From Blastocladiella emersonii ATCC 22665 (lineage: Eukaryota > Blastocladiomycota > Blastocladiomycetes > Blastocladiales > Blastocladiaceae), in NCBI GenBank assembly GCA_025594325.1, contig JANHCV010000017.1, positions 310,001 to 374,000 of the forward strand: DNA of 64,000 bases, in the 5' to 3' direction. The notes under the pieces were generated by a model. The model was given only the letters and a program-made list of their open reading frames with translations, was not told the origin of the DNA and searched no databases. Below are positions 50,791 to 61,784 of the stretch, in pieces (the first letter of the stretch is position 1; each line of letters opens with the position of its first letter). Both the position numbers and the translations under genes were made by a program.

Positions 50791-53461
50791 ACAGTATCGA
50801 ACGAACAAGATATCTTACCATGGAAATATAGTTAACCAGCCACGCAAATGATTGTCATGCCACTTAATCAAAACCATACTCAAATGGTCGATTACCCTCA
50901 CGTCCAAGCGGCCAAGGACCCAAACCGCCAGATACCCAAATCTACGACCACGTTGCGCACACTCCACTAGCCAACTCTTCGATCCCCTAATTATGGAGCC
51001 CGTCGTCAAAGTCCACGGTCCAATCAACGAGGTAAACAGCGAACTTGTCAAACTGCCAACCTGCCAACCAAACACCCACGCCGCTTCTCAAGCCACGGTG
51101 GGCCCGCGCATTTGCGTTGCCGTCCCAGCCAACGAAGGAATGACTGATGAGCCCTGGTAGCCTGCTAGACTGACAGCCTGACAGCGCCCGCTCAGTTGCT
51201 ATTATCTATCTCGTAGGTAGTCTGGGAGGAGTTCGTTAGTCGATACGCGACCAGTCTCCTCCTGGCTGCCCGCTCTGCTGCCATCTCCAAGGCCCGCATG
51301 AAGATGGGCCAGGGAGGTTTACGAGCATTTCCTATCTCTCCTCTCTCCGTGTGAAACCATTCACCCGCGGACGGATGCGCACCACGCACCGTGCACCGCG
51401 CACCGCGCACCGCGCACCGCGCACCGTGCACCGCGCACCGCGCACCGCGCACAGCGCACCGCGGACAGCGCCCGATGCACCACACGCTGCGCACACGGCG
51501 CCAACGGCCACGCTGGTGTCACGCACACACACTCGCATGAACGGCAAGCAGGCAAGGCTTCCTCAACTCAACCATGATCCATCGTCCATGTCTGCTCGCT
51601 CCAACGGGTGCGCCTGCCTACCCTCCCAGTGCCATCGATTGATTGATTCATGTCCAGTGCTGCCCATGCTTTCATGGCCGCGGGGTCCGTCAGAACGCCT
51701 TGCAATGCGTGCGCCTGCATGCACCTGCACTGCAGAGCGCTGCAGAGGGCTGCACAGCGCTGCGGAGGGCTGCAGAGGGCTAAGGCGGCAGGGCTTCTCC
51801 TCCTGCAGGGGACAGTACCAAGGCCAAGGAGTGCTAGTGACTACTAACGGAATGGTGATTGGCCCCCTTCACACGCTCCTGGCAGGACTGCGTGTGGGCG
51901 TGCGGGCGTTTGTGCGTGCGTGCCTTGATTCGTCCACCATCATACGCGCAAAGTGACCAAGTGACCAAGTGACCAAGTGACCAAGTGACCAAGTGACCAA
52001 GGTGACCAAGGTGACCAAGGTGACCAAGGTGACCAAGGTGACCAAGTGACACACAAGCACCAAGCTAGGGTGGCCGGGCGGCCATGGAACGTACTGCATG
52101 GGAACCATTACCGTGGACTGGCCGCGGCCATTTATCGCAGCACAGCCCTGCCTGGCTCAGGACGCGGCGGGCGTGGGAGGCAGGCAGGGTAGATCGGTAG
52201 CAGCAGCAGGACCTGGCTAGCTGGCTGTCAAACAACACAAGTGAAGGGGTGCGTGAGGGAGGGTGTGTTGAATGAATGGATGGGTGGATGCAGGCAGAGA
52301 GAGACCTTCGTACGTGTCGTGGGTGATGAGGATTGGTTGGCCACCATCCACCAACGCCATGGCATGGCTGCGGGTGTCGCTGCGTGCGCCTTGGCGGGTG
52401 GTGTTGGTGGGTGGGTGGTCTTGGTGGGTGCTGTGGTGGTAGTGGAGCTAGAGTGGTGCCGTGGGGCTCTTGGGGTCCCCTTTCCTTCCTGTCTGGCCTA
52501 GGTGGGTCGGCGGACGCAGCGCGCATGCGGGCAAGGTAACAACATTGCTCACGCAATGGATCATGTATTTTATGGCAAGTAGTCTGCGAAGCAGAGACGG
52601 GGATGTCCGGCCCAATCGGACCCTCCACGGATCACAATATGCACGCAATGAATTGACTGATGATAGGGATGTACCAAACCAGCCACGTAGACAATTGTCG
52701 TGGTTGTCGAACAAAACCATATTCAAATCTTTGGCAACGCGCCTGTCCAGCTAGCCAGGGACCCATGAATCACAGTATCGACCCAACAAGATATTAGACC
52801 ATGGTAATATAGTAAACCAACCTCGTACATAATTGTCATGGTACTCAAACAAAACCATATTCAAGTCTTTGCTTTCCCGCATATCCAGCTGGCCAGGGAC
52901 CCATAAATCACAGTATCGAACGAACAAGATATCTTACCATGGAAATATAGTTAACCAGCCACGCGGACAATTGTCATGGTACTCAATCGAGACCACATTC
53001 AAGTCTTTGCTCTCCCGCATGTCAAGCTGGTTGAAGGCCCATTAATCACAGTATCGACCCAACAAGATATTTGACCATGGAAACATAGTAAACCAGCCAC
53101 GCGGATAATTGTCATGGTACTCAATCAAAACCATATTCAAGTCTTTGCTTTCCCGCACGTCCAGCTGGTTGAAGGCCCATAAATCACAGTATCGACCCAA
53201 CAAAGTATCTGACAACCGAAATATAGCAGACAATCCACGCAGACAATTGTCATGCCACCTAATCAAAACCATATTCAAGTCTTTGCTTTCCCACATGTCA
53301 AGCTGGTTGAAGGCCCATAAATCACAGTATCGAACCAACAAAATATCTGACCATGGAAATATAGTAAAGCAGCCACGCAGATAATTGTCATGGTACTTAA
53401 TCAAAACCATATTCATATTTTTGCTTCCCCGCATGTCAAGCTGGTTGAAGGCCCATAAATC
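50791..53461 (+). repeat. Macrosatellite unit U19 (2,671 bp)
   Basis: Core +16 only, with G. The block is 52634-53599, seven monomers with the long entry. The monomer before the exit is the older TACTTAATC/TTCATATT type, otherwise seen to the left of U11 and again in U22. One monomer reads AACCAACAAAATATC where most units have AACCAACGAAATATC. Confidence 0.94.
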
Positions 53462-56422
53462 ACAGTATCGAACGAACAAGATATCTTACCATGGAAATAT
53501 AGTTAACCAGCCACGCAAATGATTGTCATGCCACTTAATCAAAACCATACTCAAATGGTCGATTACCCTCACGTCCAAGCGGCCAAGGACCCAAACCGCC
53601 AGATACCCAAATCTACGACCACGTTGCGCACACTCCACTAGCCAACTCTTCGATCCCCTAATTATGGAGCCCGTCGTCAAAGTCCACGGTCCAATCAACG
53701 AGGTAAACAGCGAACTTGTCAAACTGCCAACCTGCCAACCAAACACCCACGCCGCTTCTCAAGCCACGGTGGGCCCGCGCATTTGCGTTGCCGTCCCAGC
53801 CAACGAAGGAATGACTGATGAGCCCTGGTAGCCTGCTAGACTGACAGCCTGACAGCGCCCGCTCAGTTGCTATTATCTATCTCGTAGGTAGTCTGGGAGG
53901 AGTTCGTTAGTCGATACGCGACCAGTCTCCTCCTGGCTGCCCGCTCTGCTGCCATCTCCAAGGCCCGCATGAAGATGGGCCAGGGAGGTTTACGAGCATT
54001 TCCTATCTCTCCTCTCTCCGTGTGAAACCATTCACCCGCGGACGGATGCGCACCACGCACCGTGCACCGCGCACCGCGCACCGCGCACCGCGCACCGTGC
54101 ACCGCGCACCGCGCACCGCGCACAGCGCACCGCGGACAGCGCACCGCGGACAGCGCCCGATGCACCACACGCTGCGCACACGGCGCCAACGGCCACGCTG
54201 GTGTCACGCACACACACTCGCATGAACGGCAAGCAGGCAAGGCTTCCTCAACTCAACCATGATCCATCGTCCATGTCTGCTCGCTCCAACGGGTGCGCCT
54301 GCCTACCCTCCCAGTGCCATCGATTGATTGATTCATGTCCAGTGCTGCCCATGCTTTCATGGCCGCGGGGTCCGTCAGAACGCCTTGCAATGCGTGCGCC
54401 TGCATGCACCTGCACTGCAGAGCGCTGCAGAGGGCTGCACAGCGCTGCGGAGGGCTGCAGAGGGCTAAGGCGGCAGGGCTTCTCCTCCTGCAGGGGACAG
54501 TACCAAGGCCAAGGAGTGCTAGTGACTACTAACGGAATGGTGATTGGCCCCCTTCACACGCTCCTGGCAGGACTGCGTGTGGGCGTGCGGGCGTTTGTGC
54601 GTGCGTGCCTTGATTCGTCCACCATCATACGCGCAAAGTGACCAAGTGACCAAGTGACCAAGTGACCAAGTGACCAAGTGACCAAGGTGACCAAGGTGAC
54701 CAAGGTGACCAAGGTGACCAAGGTGACCAAGTGACACACAAGCACCAAGCTAGGGTGGCCGGGCGGCCATGGAACGTACTGCATGGGAACCATTACCGTG
54801 GACTGGCCGCGGCCATTTATCGCAGCACAGCCCTGCCTGGCTCAGGACGCGGCGGGCGTGGGAGGCAGGCAGGGTAGATCGGTAGCAGCAGCAGGACCTG
54901 GCTAGCTGGCTGTCAAACAACACAAGTGAAGGGGTGCGTGAGGGAGGGTGTGTTGAATGAATGGATGGGTGGATGCAGGCAGAGAGAGACCTTCGTACGT
55001 GTCGTGGGTGATGAGGATTGGTTGGCCACCATCCACCAACGCCATGGCATGGCTGCGGGTGTCGCTGCGTGCGCCTTGGCGGGTGGTGTTGGTGGGTGGG
55101 TGGTCTTGGTGGGTGCTGTGGTGGTAGTGGAGCTAGAGTGGTGCCGTGGGGCTCTTGGGGTCCCCTTTCCTTCCTGTCTGGCCTAGGTGGGTCGGCGGAC
55201 GCAGCGCGCATGCGGGCAAGGTAACAACATTGCTCACGCAATGGATCATGTATTTTATGGCAAGTAGTCTGCGAAGCAGAGACGGGGATGTCCGGCCCAA
55301 TCGGACCCTCCACGGATCACAATATGCACGCAATGAATTGACTGATGATAGGGATGTACCAAACCAGCCACGTAGACAATTGTCGTGGTTGTCGAACAAA
55401 ACCATATTCAAATCTTTGGCAACGCGCCTGTCCAGCTAGCCAGGGACCCATGAATCACAGTATCGACCCAACAAGATATTAGACCATGGTAATATAGTAA
55501 ACCAACCTCGTACATAATTGTCATGGTACTCAAACAAAACCATATTCAAGTCTTTGCTTTCCCGCATATCCAGCTGGCCAGGGACCCATAAATCACAGTA
55601 TCGAACGAACAAGATATCTTACCATGGAAATATAGTTAACCAGCCACGCGGACAATTGTCATGGTACTCAATCGAGACCACATTCAAGTCTTTGCTCTCC
55701 CGCATGTCAAGCTGGTTGAAGGCCCATTAATCACAGTATCGACCCAACAAGATATTTGACCATGGAAACATAGTAAACCAGCCACGCGGATAATTGTCAT
55801 GGTACTCAATCAAAACCATATTCATATTTTTGCTTCCCCGCATGTCAAGCTGGTTGAAGGCCCATTAATCACAGTATCGAACCAACAAAATATCTGACCA
55901 TGGAAATATAGTTAACCAGCCACGCGGACAATTGTCATGGTACTCAATCGAGACCACATTCAAGTCTTTGCTCTCCCGCATGTCAAGCTGGTTGAAGGCC
56001 CATTAATCACAGTATCGACCCAACAAGATATTTGACCATGGAAACATAGTAAACCAGCCACGCGGATAATTGTCATGGTACTCAATCAAAACCATATTCA
56101 AGTCTTTGCTTTCCCGCACGTCCAGCTGGTTGAAGGCCCATAAATCACAGTATCGACCCAACAAAGTATCTGACAACCGAAATATAGCAGACAATCCACG
56201 CAGACAATTGTCATGCCACCTAATCAAAACCATATTCCAGTCTTTGCTTTCCCACATGTCAAGCTGGTTGAAGGCCCATAAATCACAGTATCGAACCAAC
56301 GAAATATCTGACCATGGAAATATAGTAAACCAGCCACGCGGATAATTGTCATGGTACTCAATCAAAACCATATTCAAGTCTTTGCTTTCCCGCACGTCCA
56401 GCTGGTTGAAGGCCCATAAATC
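53462..56422 (+). repeat. Macrosatellite unit U20 (2,961 bp)
   Basis: Core +14 and +16 with G. The block is 55319-56560, nine monomers with the long entry, but with a different internal order from the nine-monomer blocks of U6, U12 and U18. It has a private C at 56238 (CATATTCCAG instead of CATATTCAAG). Confidence 0.93.
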
Positions 56423-59113
56423 ACAGTATCGAACGAACAAGATATCTTACCATGGAAATATAGTTAACCAGCCACGCAAATGATTGTCATGCCACTTAAT
56501 CAAAACCATACTCAAATGGTCGATTACCCTCACGTCCAAGCGGCCAAGGACCCAAACCGCCAGATACCCAAATCTACGACCACGTTGCGCACACTCCACT
56601 AGCCAACTCTTCGATCCCCTAATTATGGAGCCCGTCGTCAAAGTCCACGGTCCAATCAACGAGGTAAACAGCGAACTTGTCAAACTGCCAACCTGCCAAC
56701 CAAACACCCACGCCGCTTCTCAAGCCACGGTGGGCCCGCGCATTTGCGTTGCCGTCCCAGCCAACGAAGGAATGACTGATGAGCCCTGGTAGCCTGCTAG
56801 ACTGACAGCCTGACAGCGCCCGCTCAGTTGCTATTATCTATCTCGTAGGTAGTCTGGGAGGAGTTCGTTAGTCGATACGCGACCAGTCTCCTCCTGGCTG
56901 CCCGCTCTGCTGCCATCTCCAAGGCCCGCATGAAGATGGGCCAGGGAGGTTTACGAGCATTTCCTATCTCTCCTCTCTCCGTGTGAAACCATTCACCCGC
57001 GGACGGATGCGCACCACGCACCGTGCACCGCGCACCGCGCACCGCGCACCGCGCACCGTGCACCGCGCACCGCGCACCGCGCACAGCGCACCGCGGACAG
57101 CGCCCGATGCACCACACGCTGCGCACACGGCGCCAACGGCCACGCTGGTGTCACGCACACACACTCGCATGAACGGCAAGCAGGCAAGGCTTCCTCAACT
57201 CAACCATGATCCATCGTCCATGTCTGCTCGCTCCAACGGGTGCGCCTGCCTACCCTCCCAGTGCCATCGATTGATTGATTCATGTCCAGTGCTGCCCATG
57301 CTTTCATGGCCGCGGGGTCCGTCAGAACGCCTTGCAATGCGTGCGCCTGCATGCACCTGCACTGCAGAGCGCTGCAGAGGGCTGCACAGCGCTGCGGAGG
57401 GCTGCACAGCGCTGCGGAGGGCTGCAGAGGGCTAAGGCGGCAGGGCTTCTCCTCCTGCAGGGGACAGTACCAAGGCCAAGGAGTGCTAGTGACTACTAAC
57501 GGAATGGTGATTGGCCCCCTTCACACGCTCCTGGCAGGACTGCGTGTGGGCGTGCGGGCGTTTGTGCGTGCGTGCCTTGATTCGTCCACCATCATACGCG
57601 CAAAGTGACCAAGTGACCAAGTGACCAAGTGACCAAGTGACCAAGTGACCAAGGTGACCAAGGTGACCAAGGTGACCAAGGTGACCAAGGTGACCAAGTG
57701 ACACACAAGCACCAAGCTAGGGTGGCCGGGCGGCCATGGAACGTACTGCATGGGAACCATTACCGTGGACTGGCCGCGGCCATTTATCGCAGCACAGCCC
57801 TGCCTGGCTCAGGACGCGGCGGGCGTGGGAGGCAGGCAGGGTAGATCGGTAGCAGCAGCAGGACCTGGCTAGCTGGCTGTCAAACAACACAAGTGAAGGG
57901 GTGCGTGAGGGAGGGTGTGTTGAATGAATGGATGGGTGGATGCAGGCAGAGAGAGACCTTCGTACGTGTCGTGGGTGATGAGGATTGGTTGGCCACCATC
58001 CACCAACGCCATGGCATGGCTGCGGGTGTCGCTGCGTGCGCCTTGGCGGGTGGTGTTGGTGGGTGGGTGGTCTTGGTGGGTGCTGTGGTGGTAGTGGAGC
58101 TAGAGTGGTGCCGTGGGGCTCTTGGGGTCCCCTTTCCTTCCTGTCTGGCCTAGGTGGGTCGGCGGACGCAGCGCGCATGCGGGCAAGGTAACAACATTGC
58201 TCACGCAATGGATCATGTATTTTATGGCAAGTAGTCTGCGAAGCAGAGACGGGGATGTCCGGCCCAATCGGACCCTCCACGGATCACAATATGCACGCAA
58301 TGAATTGACTGATGATAGGGATGTACCAAACCAGCCACGTAGACAATTGTCGTGGTTGTCGAACAAAACCATATTCAAATCTTTGGCAACGCGCCTGTCC
58401 AGCTAGCCAGGGACCCATGAATCACAGTATCGACCCAACAAGATATTAGACCATGGTAATATAGTAAACCAACCTCGTACATAATTGTCATGGTACTCAA
58501 ACAAAACCATATTCAAGTCTTTGCTTTCCCGCATATCCAGCTGGCCAGGGACCCATAAATCACAGTATCGAACGAACAAGATATCTTACCATGGAAATAT
58601 AGTTAACCAGCCACGCGGACAATTGTCATGGTACTCAATCGAGACCACATTCAAGTCTTTGCTCTCCCGCATGTCAAGCTGGTTGAAGGCCCATTAATCA
58701 CAGTATCGACCCAACAAGATATTTGACCATGGAAACATAGTAAACCAGCCACGCGGATAATTGTCATGGTACTCAATCAAAACCATATTCAAGTCTTTGC
58801 TTTCCCGCACGTCCAGCTGGTTGAAGGCCCATAAATCACAGTATCGACCCAACAAAGTATCTGACAACCGAAATATAGCAGACAATCCACGCAGACAATT
58901 GTCATGCCACCTAATCAAAACCATATTCAAGTCTTTGCTTTCCCACATGTCAAGCTGGTTGAAGGCCCATAAATCACAGTATCGAACCAACGAAATATCT
59001 GACCATGGAAATATAGTAAAGCAGCCACGCAGATAATTGTCATGGTACTCAATCAAAACCATATTCAAGTCTTTGCTTTCCCGCACGTCCAGCTGGTTGA
59101 AGGCCCATAAATC
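56423..59113 (+). repeat. Macrosatellite unit U21 (2,691 bp)
   Basis: Core +20 and +16 with G, the same haplotype as U18, which starts 8,599 bp upstream. The block is 58286-59251, seven monomers with the long entry. Confidence 0.94.
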
Positions 59114-61784
59114 ACAGTATCGAACGAACAAGATATCTTACCATGGAAATATAGTTAACCAGCCACGCAAATGATTGTCATGCCACTTAATCAAAACCAT
59201 ACTCAAATGGTCGATTACCCTCACGTCCAAGCGGCCAAGGACCCAAACCGCCAGATACCCAAATCTACGACCACGTTGCGCACACTCCACTAGCCAACTC
59301 TTCGATCCCCTAATTATGGAGCCCGTCGTCAAAGTCCACGGTCCAATCAACGAGGTAAACAGCGAACTTGTCAAACTGCCAACCTGCCAACCAAACACCC
59401 ACGCCGCTTCTCAAGCCACGGTGGGCCCGCGCATTTGCGTTGCCGTCCCAGCCAACGAAGGAATGACTGATGAGCCCTGGTAGCCTGCTAGACTGACAGC
59501 CTGACAGCGCCCGCTCAGTTGCTATTATCTATCTCGTAGGTAGTCTGGGAGGAGTTCGTTAGTCGATACGCGACCAGTCTCCTCCTGGCTGCCCGCTCTG
59601 CTGCCATCTCCAAGGCCCGCATGAAGATGGGCCAGGGAGGTTTACGAGCATTTCCTATCTCTCCTCTCTCCGTGTGAAACCATTCACCCGCGGACGGATG
59701 CGCACCACGCACCGTGCACCGCGCACCGCGCACCGCGCACCGCGCACCGTGCACCGCGCACCGCGCACCGCGCACAGCGCACCGCGGACAGCGCCCGATG
59801 CACCACACGCTGCGCACACGGCGCCAACGGCCACGCTGGTGTCACGCACACACACTCGCATGAACGGCAAGCAGGCAAGGCTTCCTCAACTCAACCATGA
59901 TCCATCGTCCATGTCTGCTCGCTCCAACGGGTGCGCCTGCCTACCCTCCCAGTGCCATCGATTGATTGATTCATGTCCAGTGCTGCCCATGCTTTCATGG
60001 CCGCGGGGTCCGTCAGAACGCCTTGCAATGCGTGCGCCTGCATGCACCTGCACTGCAGAGCGCTGCAGAGGGCTGCACAGCGCTGCGGAGGGCTGCAGAG
60101 GGCTAAGGCGGCAGGGCTTCTCCTCCTGCAGGGGACAGTACCAAGGCCAAGGAGTGCTAGTGACTACTAACGGAATGGTGATTGGCCCCCTTCACACGCT
60201 CCTGGCAGGACTGCGTGTGGGCGTGCGGGCGTTTGTGCGTGCGTGCCTTGATTCGTCCACCATCATACGCGCAAAGTGACCAAGTGACCAAGTGACCAAG
60301 TGACCAAGTGACCAAGTGACCAAGGTGACCAAGGTGACCAAGGTGACCAAGGTGACCAAGGTGACCAAGTGACACACAAGCACCAAGCTAGGGTGGCCGG
60401 GCGGCCATGGAACGTACTGCATGGGAACCATTACCGTGGACTGGCCGCGGCCATTTATCGCAGCACAGCCCTGCCTGGCTCAGGACGCGGCGGGCGTGGG
60501 AGGCAGGCAGGGTAGATCGGTAGCAGCAGCAGGACCTGGCTAGCTGGCTGTCAAACAACACAAGTGAAGGGGTGCGTGAGGGAGGGTGTGTTGAATGAAT
60601 GGATGGGTGGATGCAGGCAGAGAGAGACCTTCGTACGTGTCGTGGGTGATGAGGATTGGTTGGCCACCATCCACCAACGCCATGGCATGGCTGCGGGTGT
60701 CGCTGCGTGCGCCTTGGCGGGTGGTGTTGGTGGGTGGGTGGTCTTGGTGGGTGCTGTGGTGGTAGTGGAGCTAGAGTGGTGCCGTGGGGCTCTTGGGGTC
60801 CCCTTTCCTTCCTGTCTGGCCTAGGTGGGTCGGCGGACGCAGCGCGCATGCGGGCAAGGTAACAACATTGCTCACGCAATGGATCATGTATTTTATGGCA
60901 AGTTGTCTGCGAAGCAGAGACGGGGATGTCCGGCCCAATCGGACCCTCCACGGATCACAATATGCACGCAATGAATTGACTGATGATAGGGATGTACCAA
61001 ACCAGCCACGTAGACAATTGTCGTGGTTGTCGAACAAAACCATATTCAAATCTTTGGCAACGCGCCTGTCCAGCTAGCCAGGGACCCATGAATCACAGTA
61101 TCGACCCAACAAGATATTAGACCATGGTAATATAGTAAACCAACCTCGTACATAATTGTCATGGTACTCAAACAAAACCATATTCAAGTCTTTGCTTTCC
61201 CGCATATCCAGCTGGCCAGGGACCCATAAATCACAGTATCGAACGAACAAGATATCTTACCATGGAAATATAGTTAACCAGCCACGCGGACAATTGTCAT
61301 GGTACTCAATCGAGACCACATTCAAGTCTTTGCTCTCCCGCATGTCAAGCTGGTTGAAGGCCCATTAATCACAGTATCGACCCAACAAGATATTTGACCA
61401 TGGAAACATAGTAAACCAGCCACGCGGATAATTGTCATGGTACTCAATCAAAACCATATTCAAGTCTTTGCTTTCCCGCACGTCCAGCTGGTTGAAGGCC
61501 CATAAATCACAGTATCGACCCAACAAAGTATCTGACAACCGAAATATAGCAGACAATCCACGCAGACAATTGTCATGCCACCTAATCAAAACCATATTCA
61601 AGTCTTTGCTTTCCCACATGTCAAGCTGGTTGAAGGCCCATAAATCACAGTATCGAACCAACGAAATATCTGACCATGGAAATATAGTAAAGCAGCCACG
61701 CAGATAATTGTCATGGTACTTAATCAAAACCATATTCATATTTTTGCTTCCCCGCATGTCAAGCTGGTTGAAGGCCCATAAATC
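59114..61784 (+). repeat. Macrosatellite unit U22 (2,671 bp)
   Basis: Core +16 only, with G, the same haplotype as U19. It has a private T at 60904 (AAGTTGTCTGC instead of AAGTAGTCTGC). The block is 60957-61922, seven monomers with the long entry and the older-type penultimate monomer, again as in U19. Confidence 0.94.
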
